The notes below the pieces were generated by a model, which ran no database searches, was not told the DNA's origin, and saw only the letters and a program-made list of their open reading frames with translations. From positions 1,488,001 through 1,552,000 of the forward strand of contig WIUZ02000005.1 in assembly GCA_015956445.1 (NCBI GenBank): a stretch of 64,000 bases of DNA. The letters are read 5' to 3'. Every line of letters begins with the position of its first letter. Positions within the stretch are counted from its first letter, which is position 1. This stretch comes from Thelephora terrestris. Lineage: Eukaryota; Basidiomycota; Agaricomycetes; Thelephorales; Thelephoraceae. This document shows, piece by piece, positions 34,502-45,706 of the stretch. The position numbers and the translations under genes are program-made.

Positions 34502-36358
34502 ATGGATTTCACCCAAGCGTACAAACAGTCCAACTTTCTCGTAGAGTTCAGCAAGGGCGCTCAGTGGATCCTGACAGCAGTGGATGACAGGCTCATCGTC
34601 CGACGCGCTGATTCTTTCCTCATCGAACGGACTTGGCTTGTCGAATCTGCTCCAATCGCCCACATCGGCTGGTCTTGGGACTCTGAATACGTGTTTGGTG
34701 CAAGCTCGAAGCCGGGGGTCGTCAACGTCTTCAAGATTACTGATGAAACGTGGAATGCGCGGATAGTTGCAGGCGTGGAAGGACTGGCTAGAGTGGAATG
34801 GGCACCAGATGGTCGATCTATTCTCTGTTTCTCTGAGTGGGGCGTATGTCGATGTATCTTATTCCTCGCCATACGACGTTCAACGTTCACAGCTTAGAGT
34901 TACAATTTGGTCATTAACAACGGGCACTGCAACCTATATTCAGTTCCCAATCCACCCGGATAAGGGTGAGTCAATCCCCTCTAATGAGATCCACTAGCCT
35001 GATGGGCCGAAAGGTTACTGTTATCGTTCCGACGGGAGGTATTTCATTCTGGCCGAGCGCCACAAATCCAAGGATACTATCGGCGTGTATGATACCGCAG
35101 ACGGGTATCGGGTGGTGAAGGTGAGTGCAAGACTATCTCCGCCGCGTGTCATCGGCACAAAACCCTCACAGCATTTTCCCGTACCGACGTCTTGTCTAGC
35201 ATCGATATCACTTGCTCCGACCGGGAATTACCTTGCCGTTTGGGAGGGTTCACTGGAGGTGAATGCCGTGTGGCTCCCCGCCTTGAAGCTCGTCCTGATC
35301 CGCCATGGCAGTATAAACTCTATATCTACACGCTAGCAGGCACGTTGCAAGGTTCGTTCAGCCCGACTGAGGACACCGGATTCGGGATCCGCTGCGCTGC
35401 CTGGCATCCCACTGGCGCCTATCTAGCCGTCGGCGGGTGGGATGAGAAGGTAGGTGAGAACCTGCACAGTACAAGAGTTCCTTAATGAGAACGTGGTCAG
35501 ATCTACATACTGGACAACCTCACTTGGAAACCCGTCACGGTCTTTGAGTTTCAGGCTCGAGTTCCGCCAAATGTGGTAAGCAAACACGCAAACGAAAACC
35601 GTTTAAACTTTAATCTCACCTTTAGAACGTATGGAGAGAACCTGTCGGCTGGCTGGAAGCGACTCACGGCCGAGGATTCCTTTCCTGTGGGCCTGTGTCT
35701 TTCACTTTCGTTGTCTACCTAATCGGCTGTGATAGATGAACGCCCGAAAGTGACATGGCTTCCTACGAGGAAACCAGACCTTACGAAACCGAAGCCAAAG
35801 ATCGGCACGGTCCAGCTTGAATGGAATAAAACAGGTTCTTTGCTTCTCGCCAGATATGGTGAGTATATTCCATGCGCTTATATGAGACGTTCTCAAAATG
35901 AGAGCCGTAGAAAACGCGCCAACGGTTGTCCACATATACGAGTTCCCTTATACGTTATCGAAAGAGATAAACTTGAACCTGACGGATGTCCCCCGGTTGC
36001 GAAGCATACTAATCCAACAACAACCGGTGGTGCAAGCCTCCTGGAATCCCGTACGAAAAGGCGTTCTTTCGCTCTGCAGCGGCAGCTCCAGTGTTTACAC
36101 CTGGAGTGATGAATGGGTCGGGGAAGATGGTGAAGAAGAGATGGCAGAATGTGTAGGAGTACCAGCCTGTAGGTTTGGATCCGACTCATTGGCGGCTTCA
36201 GAGGTGACTGACCGCCCATTTGGCTGACTGATACAGCACGGTTCGAAAGCAAGGGGATACGCTGGTCTCCAGATGGCAAGGGTATGGCATTATTGGACAA
36301 GGATACGTTTTGTTGCGCGTTCGAGGTCACAGAATCTGACGCGCCGGAGGATCAATGA
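34502..36358 (+). CDS. WD-repeat protein WRAP73/WDR8-like
   Basis: WRAP73 (WDR8) family proteins act at spindle poles and microtubule minus ends; in fission yeast the relative Wdr8 works with Msd1 (family knowledge). The start MDFTQAYKQSNFLVEFSKGA and the following WD-like blocks are diagnostic: TAVDDRLIVRRADSF, HIGWSWDSEYVFGAS, ARVEWAPDGRSILCFSEWG, LRVTIWSLTTGTATYI, YDTADGYRVVKHFP, SCLASISLAPTGNYLAVWEG and RCAAWHPTGAYLAVGGWDEK. Several short introns interrupt these. The C-terminal part contains VQLEWNKTGSLLLARY and ends GIRWSPDGKGMALLDKDTFC. The order and spacing of blocks match WRAP73 rather than a generic WD40 protein. Its terminal 70 bases overlap an antisense open frame. Confidence 0.85.
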
Positions 36359-36557
36359 AAAATCCCGAGGTGGATGGCCAACAGGCAAGACAAGATAAGT
36401 GTATTCACCTTCGTTAGATACAGGAGGAGTATCGCGATCGAGAGGCTTCTCAAGAGGTGGGGTCAACGTGACATGAAGGAGATTTCGCATGTTTCGCTTG
36501 GATGAAATCCCGTTCAAGGCGCGGTCGAGGACGATCTCACGACGGTCCCACAGATTC
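36290..36557 (-). CDS. Possible terminal exon of an unidentified minus-strand gene
   Basis: An open minus-strand frame begins after a good acceptor (TGTGTAG at 36558-36560) and reads NLWDRREIVLDRALNGISSK, then LLHVTLTPPLEKPLDRD and GEYTYLVLPVGHPPRDFSL. It ends at 36290, antisense to the last codons of WRAP73. Upstream, at 36.6-37.03 kb, several donor/acceptor pairs and short open pieces are visible on the same strand (for example MSLSWRKLIRPRLLPLIIPP). I could not find phases that connect them all. The amino-acid composition looks coding, but the family is unknown. Confidence 0.35.
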
Positions 36558-36559
36558 CT

Positions 36560-37550
36560 ACACAGAATATATCATTAATCACCATTCGCACAACGGAAAA
36601 GTCCTTAATTCACTACCCGAACCTTGAATCGAGAGTTGGTGAAGGTGAACGGTGGGGGTATTATAAGGGGGAGTAGTCGTGGTCGGATGAGTTTCCGCCA
36701 GGACAGTGACATGGGTACACCCAGGCTAAGCAGAGGGGCTGCTATGATACTCACCGTGGGTAAGAACTACCGTGGCACAATCGAACACCGCTCTCGTGTA
36801 CCTATCGAGAAAGTGAAGGTTGGTGCAGAACAAGTTTCATTCACGGGATGAATGTTTCATCTCGCGAGCCAGGTAATCCTCATATTGCGGAACTGGTGTC
36901 AGCAACTGTCGAGCGTTGGAATGTGAGGCTGGGGGTGTATTTTTGTGATATTCGGCGAAGGCCGCATCTGTCCGAGACGGCGCTTTGGTGGGCTAGGATA
37001 AGTACAGGTCGATGCGGGAATCCCAGGCCATAGCCCCCCGCCCTCTGAGCTTGGGACTGGGTCCTAGCCTTTTACGTTGCTTCGTAACAGTTGACCGGTT
37101 TTCAAGTTTCCCTAGCGCATGAGTGGTGTGAATAGAGCGGCTCATATTCGCTCATATTATACCGTTTCGATCATTTCCTTATGTTCCTAATTTAGTCGTC
37201 AGCCACACTTTCGTTATCTACTCGGCGTGTCTCGTCTCCTCAGCGCTTTCCTCTTGATCTCTGCTGGTATCTTGATAATTCTTTCTCCCTTCCAAGTACC
37301 TACCAGCTCATAAAAACGGCTCTCACCTACCCTCCGCCAGGTACTAAATAAAGCCCTTTCCTTTTTGACCTCTGCTGCCAAGGACAACGGTTTTCACCTA
37401 TGCTTCGCTAGGTACTTAAACACCACCATGATCTTAGTTCAGGGGGACTTGTTGCGTGGGAATGCAGGGTGTATATACGACTCCGGACGGTTCAATGCAA
37501 TCGTCTATCTGCTCTTAAGCATACCTCTGACCCTCTGACTGCTTGTAACC
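36560..37550. other. Gene-poor stretch upstream of the dehydrogenase
   Basis: Left half may hold upstream exons of the possible minus-strand gene. The right half (37035-37550) is T-rich promoter-like sequence for the dehydrogenase gene. It includes an imperfect direct repeat of about 34 bp at 37315-37348 and 37386-37420 and a TATATA near 37472. No other gene is supported. Confidence 0.5.
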
Positions 37551-38589
37551 ATGGTCTCTTACGCCGTCACCGGAGCCAGCCGTGGCCTTGGTCTTGCTTT
37601 TGTTCAAGCTCTACATGCTCGTCGTACTCTGCGCAACCCAAAGAGCATTATATTTGCCCTCGTCCAGGACCTTGACACTTGTGACGAGCTTAAAAAACTG
37701 GGTCGTTCAGATATCCACATCATTCCGAGTGACCTGGACAAGCCGGAGACACTTTGTGCAAGCCCTGCGTGCCGCCCTCCGAGTGAAACACACACTGATA
37801 AAGGTTTTAGTCCGCTGCTGCAGAAGTTGCAAAGATGACCGGCGGATCGTTGGATATCTTCATTAATAACGCCGCGCTTATCCCGTCAGAAAGAGGGGGA
37901 TACACTTTGACAAGCTAGTACGCGTCTCATGTGTCAAACACCATTGACTACTGATGTGACCCTACGCTGGTACTTCAGCATCGGCAAAAACGACCTCTTG
38001 ATCCAAGACTTCAATAAATTCGTATGCTACTGCTTGTACCCGGGGTAATTCCCGCTGATAAGTGACTCAGTACAAAACAAATGTCGTTGGGGCGGTGGCC
38101 GTAACCAACGCCTTCCTTCTGCTGATTGAGAAGGGTGCTCAGAAGAAGGTTGTCAACATCTCGAGCGCTGCTGGCGATCTAAATTTCGTCGATAAGACCG
38201 GATACATCAGTGCGGTTCCGTACGGTGTTTCCAAGGCTGCCTTGAACTATGTCAACAAGAAATATGCCGTTGAGTTCCGCGGGAAGGGGTACACGTTCCT
38301 GGCTGTTAGCCCAGGTCTGGTTGACACTCGCCCTCCGCCTCGTAAGCCGTTGTTCTCCCGAATTCTCTTGAAGCAATGGGCTGAAGCGCTGCTCTGAGGA
38401 GGCACCGCTGCGGAGAAATCTGCGCGGGATGCCCTGATTAACATGTTCAGGGCTAGTTACCCAGACTGGAACGGTGTCCCCTTACTTCCGAGGCAGTCCG
38501 CAGGTCTTATTCTTGATCTCATAGATAGAGCTACACCAAAGGATTCTGGAAGATTTGTCTCGCAATACGGTAACGAGCGTTGGCTCTAG
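37551..38589 (+). CDS. Short-chain dehydrogenase/reductase (SDR)
   Basis: NAD(P)-dependent oxidoreductase of the classical SDR type; substrate unknown. The start MVSYAVTGASRGLGLAFVQA carries the TGxxxGxG cofactor motif. Later blocks are LDIFINNAALIPSER (the NNAG-like motif), KTNVVGAVAVTNAFLLLIEK, KKVVNISSAAGD (catalytic Ser region), YGVSKAALNY (YxxxK) and FLAVSPGLVDTR. The C-terminus resumes after an intron (about 38342-38396, donor GTAAGC) with GTAAEKSARDALINMFRASY and ends FVSQYGNERWL. The TGA at 38395 lies within that intron. About five exons; the exon 1/2 junction near 37781 is approximate. Overall it resembles fungal NmrA/C-factor-like SDRs of around 260 aa. Confidence 0.8.
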
Positions 38590-38921
38590 ATTGCTCGTAG
38601 ATATTTGTTGTATCAGCGAAGATATCGTGTGATTAGTCTCAACCTCGACCTTCGCAGAGTAAAGTGTAAGACCACTTAGTAGCGGTTATCCTGCATGTCC
38701 AAGCTTGGTTGTGACCCACTCCATCAGCGGTCTCAGCCCACCAGCACGTGATCGTGATCGCAGATGCCGCGGCCGACGGGTCACCGGTGTGTATTCGTCA
38801 GGGTTACTGTAAACTACCATCCTCTCTAATATCCTCGTATTCCCCTCCCGCTCTTGCGCTTCGACGTAAGTTCTCAGTGGTTTTTACTTTCATTCGTTTT
38901 AAAGATCTTTCTACAGTCTTA
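38590..38921. other. Intergenic region / AFG3 promoter
   Basis: 332 bp between the dehydrogenase stop and the AFG3-like start. The frame of AFG3 is open back to about 38748, but no better ATG than 38922 is present; the presequence begins exactly there. CT-rich upstream of the start. No other feature is seen. Confidence 0.5.
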
Positions 38922-41394
38922 ATGATTCCGAGGTCACTACGAGCTGGAGTACGGTTACAGTCCCGACGCGCTTTCGTCCCTCCCCGGATAACTCCAATTG
39001 TTCCACGATGGACACGCTCGTTCGCAACCCCTTCGGATAACAAGACCACCCCCGAGCCGAATTCAACTAAGCCCTCACGGGAGGACGAGAAGGGAAAGGG
39101 CGTCGAGAACGGCGCGGAGTCTGATCCATCACAAGGGCTGAGTGGTCTCGAAGGTTTCTTCCGAAGGTACCACCAACAAAATGCGGCCAATGAGGACAAC
39201 TCCGAGTCGTCCCACGATAACGAGTCTCAACGAAAGAAGCAACCCCCACCACCCGGAGGCAACCCACAAAACGGGTTCAACGCAAACCAGCTAGCTATCC
39301 TTGCCACTTCCGCAGCGATCGTTTGGGCACTCTCCAGCTCTTCCTCCCCTTCATCACGCGAGATTACATGGCAGGAGTTCAGAACAGCTTTCCTCGACAA
39401 GGGTCTCGTCGACAAACTCATTGTTGCGAACCGGCAGAAGGTACGGATCAAGCTCCACTCCAATGCTACAGGCGCGATGTATCCTGCTGCCGCCCTTGGT
39501 GGTGGTGATTACTACTTCTCGATCGGGAGCGTGGAAGCTTTCGAGCGAAAGTTGGATGAGGCTCAGGCCGAACTTGGCATTCCGAGCCACGAAAGGATAC
39601 CCGTCGCCTATCACGACGAGATTTCAACTATTGGTACCCTTCTTAATTTTGCTCCTACAATCCTGTTCGCCGGTTTGCTGCTCTGGATGAGCCGCAGAGC
39701 TGGCTCTGGTGGAGGTGCTGGTGGTGGTATCTTCAACATCGGGAAGAGCCGTGCCAAGATGTTCAACAAAGACACCGACGTCAAGGTCAAGTTCAAAGAC
39801 GTTGCCGGAATGGACGAGGCCAAAGAAGAAATCATGGAGTTTGTTTCTTTCCTCAAGAGTCCTTCGAAGTACGAAAGGCTTGGTGCGAAGATCCCCCGTG
39901 GTGCCATCTTATCAGGTCCTCCGGGCACCGGGAAGACCCTTCTTGCCAAGGCCACGGCCGGTGAGGCCTCCGTCCCATTCCTATCCGTCTCCGGCTCAGA
40001 GTTTGTCGAGATGTTCGTCGGTGTCGGCTCTTCCCGTGTCCGTGATCTCTTCGCCTCTGCGAAGAAGAACGCACCATGTATCATCTTCATCGACGAAATT
40101 GACGCCATCGGGAAGTCGCGGGGGAAGGGAAACAGCATGGGCGGAAATGATGAACGGGAGTCTACCCTGAATCAGCTTCTGGTGGAGATGGACGGTTTCA
40201 GCACGACTGAACATGTCGTCGTCCTCGCAGGAACTAACCGACCCGACGTATTGGATCCCGCTCTCCTCCGCCCCGGCCGATTCGATAGGCATATTGGTAT
40301 CGACCGTCCAGACGTTTCCGGCCGCAAGGGTATCTTCCAGGTTCATCTCCGGCCCCTCCGCCTCTCCGCAAAACTTCCCGAGATCGAATCCTTCTCACAT
40401 AAGCTTGCCGTTCTTACCCCTGGCTTCTCCGGTGCTGACATCGCCAATGTGTGTAACGAAGCTGCCTTACACGCTGCGCGTCGGTCCTCAGACTACGTCG
40501 AGGAGAGGGACTTCGAGACAGCGATCGAGCGTGTCATTGCCGGTTTGGAGAGGAAGAGTAGGGTTCTCAGTCCCGAAGAGAAGAAGACCGTGGCTTACCA
40601 CGAAGCTGGGCACGCTGTGTGTGGCTGGTTCCTTGAGCACGCAGACCCGTTGCTCAAGGTCAGCATCATCCCGCGAGGTGTCGGGGCTCTTGGATACGCT
40701 CAAGTACGCAACATAATCGCTAGCCTTCAATTTCCCTCTAACGTATTGTTTGTAGTACCTACCTCCAGATCGCTACCTTCTCTCGACACCACAGATGATG
40801 GATCGGATATGCATGACCCTCGGCGGTCGTGTCGCTGAGGAAATATTCTTTGGCGCTGAGAACATTACGACAGGAGCCCAGGACGACCTCCAGAAGATTA
40901 CGAAGATGGCGTTCGAAGCTTGTGCGAACTACGGTATGAACTCTATCATTGGCCCAGTCAGCTACGGCGGTCGTGAGGGTGCACGGGAAAGCTGGACGAA
41001 GCCGTTCAGTGAGAAGACGGGCGAGATGCTCGACGCCGAAGTCCGCAAGATGATTTTCACCGCTCATCAGCAGACGAAGGATCTCTTGACAAAGCATAGG
41101 GAAGACGTGGAAAAGGTTGCTCAGCTGCTCCTTAACAAGGAGGTCATCTCTCGGTAAGCCAAATCTCGACTCTGTCAAACTCGCGTCACTCATCAGGTCT
41201 TCTATAGGGAGGACATGGTCGGTCTATTGGGAAAGCGGCCGTTCGCCAACAGGGCGGACGAAATGGATAAGTGGTTAGATGAGAACATGGGCAAGGAAAA
41301 AAGCGCTCCACCACCGCTAGAGGGAGTTGAGGAAATTCCTGCCCCCGCCGTCTCAAAGGCGATCGACGTCGACATCTTCCGTCCACGGGTATAG
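38922..41394 (+). CDS. AFG3: Mitochondrial m-AAA protease subunit, AFG3/YTA10-like
   Basis: ATP-dependent zinc protease of the inner mitochondrial membrane facing the matrix; degrades misfolded membrane proteins and processes MrpL32 (family knowledge). Three exons (38922-40703, 40756-41153, 41208-41394) give 788 aa. The N-terminal presequence is [20 protein letters not shown]. Two membrane segments flank an intermembrane domain ([13 protein letters not shown] and [20 protein letters not shown]). The AAA domain has Walker A GPPGTGKT at about residue 332, Walker [11 protein letters not shown] and second region of homology [19 protein letters not shown]. The M41 protease site HEAGH is at about residue 560. 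The remaining Zn ligand region [20 protein letters not shown] lies in exon 2. The Gly/Ser-rich linker and C-terminal VDIFRPRV fit the family. Confidence 0.95.
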
Positions 41395-41526
41395 AGCCTT
41401 AATCTATCGACTTACTATCTGTAATTCATCGTTGGCGTCACCATCCTCTGCTCAATCATCTCAATCTTAGTCGTGCTGTAATGTCGCTGGTATAATTGGA
41501 TTCTCCGTGCAGGATAATCATCAGCG

Positions 41527-42580
41527 TCATGGGAAGGCTTTCTGGTATGTGTCTATTCCAACTAATGTCTTGATTCCGTGCAACAGCTCCTTGAGGAAGT
41601 TACGGACACCCTCTGTGTCCACCGCTGCTACTCTTATTACCCCACCTTCCCGCTCAGGACCGACCCAACTGAAGGACCAAAGCAGCGGGGGAGGAGAGGT
41701 TTGCTTGAATACTGATATCCTCTCACACCGCTTCGAGACATCGAATAATGTCTCCCGCATCGCAGGCCCGTACAAGATCGCGGTTGCGTAACAAGAGTAC
41801 GGCGCGAGCCGATCAGCCAGGGTCCTCACGGGTAGCGCCCCCTTCCATCTAGAATCCTTCACCTCCCCTTCCTTCTCTTGCTCAAGCAGCATCACGTCCT
41901 TTGCTACGCGTCGACCGTTCACCCACACGTCATTGACGCTGTAATATCGCCAGAACTCCCATTCCTCTCCGAGAGACTTTCGTCCAGAGGTAAAAGAGTC
42001 GAGAAGGATGAGTGACGCGCCCTCTTCGAGATGAAATGTCTGGAGTTGGTCGTATGAGGCGTGTTTGAAGCAGGTTACTGGGTCTGGGAGGAGGTAAAGG
42101 GTTGCGCCCCTTGAGACTCGGACGGTCATTCGTTGGCAGGTCACCGGACTCGACGATTCCGAGGAGGGTGATTTTGGATGAGACTGCCTTTGGATGTGAG
42201 AGCGAGTCATGAACCTGTCTTTAAAAACTTTCGTGGAACCCTGTGAGAACAGCCGAAACACATGCGAATGAGCACCCTCCCTTCACCGCGCCCAAAACAG
42301 CGATTGGCACCTGAGATAACAGCATCAATGAAGCGCCTTCCCGTACCCCGACTTCCAACTCGATTTCATCTCCTCCGACGAGACCACCCCCATACGAAAG
42401 CACGTAAACGATAGCGACGGAATCTTCGCTGCTCCTCGGAGAGAGTAATTTGAGTGGGTATGTGCTGGAGAGCTGAGAGAAGGTGTGTCCGCGGTACTGA
42501 TCGAATTCGACTGCGATCCGACCATCGCCTGCTCGAATTTCCGGGATGGATGGATTGGAGGAGGAGGGAGATGAAGACAT
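41527..42580 (-). CDS. ureD: Urease accessory protein UreD
   Basis: UreD (UreH) is the scaffold of the UreD-F-G complex that inserts nickel into urease. Two exons, 42580-42311 and 42240-41527, joined in phase 0, give 327 aa. Conserved blocks are GHTFSQLSSTYPLKLLSPRS, VAIVYVLSYGGGLVGGDEIE, the GSTKVFK core, PVTCFKHASYDQLQTFHLEE and ASLILLDSFTSGRKSLGEEW, followed by DVWVNGRRVAKDVMLLEQE. The C-terminus VAAVDTEGVRNFLKELLHGI is intact. This is the complete copy. Its 5' two-thirds and promoter were copied into the second unit of the 3.1-kb duplication, where the gene is broken. Neighbouring urease genes are not in this window. Confidence 0.9.
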
Positions 42581-42908
42581 GAAAGATACCCGATATTCAT
42601 TATGTGCCGCGCTAGCTTGGTATAGTAATAAAGCCTCCGGCCGCTGGAATGGAGACCGATCAATGGGTCCGGAACGTTCCTGAACCAGGCAACCTCCTTC
42701 AAGGCTTCACCCAAGCAGTTACGGGGTGGCTGACCAGCAGCCATACCAGATGCGTCTAATTCCGCCTCTATGAGATATAAAGAGCAAAGGCGACTCTACT
42801 GGTCGCGTCCCAGGCTCCTCCCGTTCCCCCGTTAACTCCTTCAAGACGGGAATTCCTTGATTCTTTGTACCGAAGCCAAAGTCGAACGTAAAGATTTGGC
42901 CAGCTCAG
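42581..42908. other. Divergent promoter, ureD / DUF6533-type gene (unit 1)
   Basis: 328 bp between divergent starts. The copy in unit 2 (46339-46649) is clearly related, so both regulatory regions were duplicated together. No other element is apparent. Confidence 0.5.
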
Positions 42909-44724
42909 ATGAATCAAGCAGGTCTGGAGGCATTGATTGCGGTAGGGGAGGAACTGTGCGTGTTTTTCTTTCCGTATTTAGCGTCGTAAAGTTCTTGGTT
43001 CGATGGACTTTCCCAGTTTCACATTCAAGGTGATCTCGAGCGTTCGTGGGTACAGAACGAGGCTGAACTTCACAATTATACGCAGCTTTTTCTCGCCGCC
43101 ATACACTCGCTGTGGATGTATGACTACCTCTGCACCCTCGGGGACGAGGTTCGGTTTACACCTGTAATCTGTTGACCGAGGTTCTCACTGTTGCACAGGT
43201 GAAGTATGCTTGGCGCGGAAGGAAATCCTGGAGTGAGTTCAACCAACCTCCATCCGAACGCCTGACGACTAAGGCGATTGCTTGGCAGTGTTTGCGTTGT
43301 TCATAGCCGTGCGGTGTCCAGGATGCCTCGAATCGGAATATATTTAACAGTCCCATAGAATAGGTACAACCCCTTGGTCCAAATCATCTGGTCCAACATC
43401 GTCATGCCATATGGCTCCAAAAGTTCTGTAAGTTCCTTTCTACGATGTCAATCCGGTCCCATCTTCACGAAATCCACTATAGCTGTGGGTTCCGTCCCTT
43501 GGCGTCTCGCGTGCTTGCCTTCGATCCTAATTTCGCTTAATGACCTGACAGTTGCCAACGGACTAAATGGCTAGGGCTCTTTTACTCGACTACGTCTATT
43601 GTTCTCGCGAAAGTAACTATCGCATTAAGGTCTAGTCATTCATTTCGAAACAAGGCGTTCGCATGCTGAGTAACTTTGGCCATAGGGTATACGCCGTGAC
43701 AGAGAGGAACAAGTGGTTTGGAGCTGTACTTGCCACCCTGATCGTTACCCAGTTCATCACTGCGATCTACATGACTGTAAAGTCTGCTTTGACCCCATGT
43801 AAGTCCTTCGGTTCCTCTTTCGCTTGCAGGCAAACTCACGTCGTCCCTAGCGCAACCGTTGCCAGATATAAACCTAGACCCATTCAAGGTCTGTACTACT
43901 GCGTGGAATCAACTTCAGGAGATGCTTTTCCTCAATGTTGGCATTGCCTTCGGTACGTCATCACCGTCTCTCACCTTGGGAATTCCGACGGCCCTCATAT
44001 CCCACACCCTCCTCGTCGTGGGTCACCGCAGAGGTTGTTGCGTTCGCGGCGATTTTTTTAAAAGCCAGAAAACCCAGGCACGGCAGGTACCCTGGCATCC
44101 CAAGTCTCTTGGATGCAATTTGGCGAGACGCAACAGAATACTTTTTGCTCATCACTTTATGTGATATCTTATCCGATGCGTTTATCATTTTCGCCCCGGT
44201 AGGCGGTATATTATACATCTGAGTGTGTCGTGCTCATCAGGTGCACAATTTTCAGTTGTCAATCGCAGGACTTCCTGGCTTGTATGTTCTCCATCTCGAC
44301 GCCGAAGTGGCATATAAGTGATTGATGGCACCTTTCGTTTTCTAGGGCGAACACGATGCTCGTTCCGCTCATGGCTTCACGCCTCATGCTCTCGCTGAAA
44401 AAGGCTGCGGTCGAACCAGCGAGGATGGGTACCGCCTCAATCACGGATAACCCCGGCCGATTGTCGGTGATGACCAGGTCTATACAATTCTCATCGCGGG
44501 TACCTCGGGGATTTCCTGAAGTACCGGGAGCTCCTGTTTCACCGCGCCTACACGAAGGGGATGTACTAGAACTTGGATCTGTATCTCGAACGCCTTGGAA
44601 AGACTGTTCCGGCTATCAAGTCGATATACCCCCCGTGTCTCGTTCGTCTCGCGACGGTATGGCTCCAGCCCCTAACCCCCCCCCAACATGGCAGTGCCGC
44701 AACCAATCTGACTCATCCTTGTAG
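42909..44724 (+). CDS. DUF6533-type multi-pass membrane protein, copy 1
   Basis: Agaricomycete membrane-protein family of unknown function with about seven helices. The start MNQAGLEALIAVGEEL is followed by the diagnostic segment QLFLAAIHSLWMYDYLCTLGDE. Next come W-MFALFIAVR-YNPLVQIIWSNIVM, HRVYAVTERNKWFGAVLATL, LPDINLDPFKVCTTAWNQLQ and then EVVAFAAIFLKARKP. The latter joins in frame using the CACCGCAG acceptor near 44027. The family core RDATEYFLLITLCDILSDAF and SRLMLSLKKAAVEPA follow. The tail is Pro/Ser-rich and ends at 44724. About nine short introns. The exon with YDYL differs by 2 nt from copy 2, so the two copies must use different splice donors at exon 1 or one of them is frame-shifted here. 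Expression of either copy is unproven. Confidence 0.6.
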
Positions 44725-45004
44725 ATTTGCTTGTAGCACGAGGCTTGCCGGAAAGTCAGCATAGGCCTTTGACCTGACCACGGAGGTCATCCAAGGGCTG
44801 GCACGTTTAGAGACTGTTCGACTTCAATCAAGGGCATCAAGGTGGTACTATGTCGATGTAAACGCCAGCGTGGTGGGTGATGTATGAGTTCACGTCAGAT
44901 AGGACCGTTAATTTGAAGGTGGAGGAGTGTATATCAATGCCATGGTATTTGTGCGACGTTATGGTGTTGCTACACACGCGCGGCCAACCACGGACGTTAA
45001 CGTT

Positions 45005-45306
45005 CGGACTTTGGGTTTCGCCCTTGCGAAGGGGCTCATCAGAGGGCTTACCCGCTGCCCTAACCCGTCCTCGAGATCTTTATGTACTACCCATTTTTGG
45101 ATGTATCCTAGTGGATTCCACGCAGCGCCTATCTGTCAGCGCGTTGATGCGTTTGACCACAGGAGATGGGTGCAGTGTGGGGGGTCAGACTCAATCAGGT
45201 GGGGCGCTCCCTGCCTCGGCACCTTCTTGACATTGGACCATGTAGGCGTAGCTGACAGTGACGCAACCTACACAGCCGACTGAATGCCTGCCATAGACAG
45301 GACTTT
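45005..45306. other. Unique spacer between duplication unit 1 and the NLR relic
   Basis: About 300 bp without a match in the second unit. No gene or repeat is supported. Confidence 0.4.
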
Positions 45307-45706
45307 TCATACAAAGATCTGTCGATCCAATCTACCCCACACTTCATTCAGTCGGCCTTCTCCGAAGATAAGGTCGAAAAACAACAAAGTGCTGTGTCTT
45401 GGGTGAGATTGGAACCGAAGACCGCAGGCTTCCCATACATCGTCCGAATTCGCACCGGTGGACGTAAAGCTATCGAGCAGGTGCTCGACATTCACGTCCT
45501 CCGACGTGTCTCCGAACCCGGGCCAATGGAGATCAAGCTATTAACTGACATCCGGGTGAAGTAGCGTTCTTTGGTCGCGCAGAGGAGCGGGCATGCCTTC
45601 GAAGCTCCTGGAATATGAGGAGGCCAGCAAGAGCTCGATCGTCGCTGCGAGGCTCTTGTTGTGTTCTGTCTGAAGTAAACCCGTCTGGCGCTGCTCCCAC
45701 TCCCTG
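45307..45706 (-). pseudogene. Relic of an NB-ARC/TPR (NLR-like) gene
   Basis: Minus-strand sequence closely related to NLR1 but only a few hundred bases long. It includes the junction region NVEHLLDSFTSTGANSDDVW (compare NVEHLLDIFTSNGADSDDVW in NLR1), a TPR-like bit FGEGRLNEVWGRLD, and a segment matching NLR1 around 50500-50600. Material between these parts is missing, so the relic is internally deleted. It ends abruptly at about 45706, where ureD-derived sequence begins. It cannot encode a working receptor. Confidence 0.75.

Larger units (their letters stand above)
41878..45004. repeat. Segmental duplication, unit 1 (about 3.1 kb)
   Basis: Direct repeat partner of 45707-48831. It contains most of ureD, its upstream region, the first DUF6533-type gene and about 250 bp of shared non-coding sequence beyond. 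Similarity is high in exons, introns and intergenic DNA alike. The left edge falls within ureD exon 2, and the right edge at the shared GTTAACGTT near 45004. Confidence 0.85.

Noticed and set aside
38390-38400. In-frame TGA in the SDR gene suggesting a pseudogene
   Set aside because: It sits inside a 54-nt intron (GTAAGC...CTGAG); the C-terminus continues in frame to a normal SDR end.
43950-44030. Apparent loss of a splice acceptor in DUF6533 copy 1 (TTGG against TTAG in copy 2)
   Set aside because: The acceptor CACCGCAG further downstream, present in both copies, gives the in-frame family block EVVAF(A/T)AIF, so the TTAG site is probably not used.
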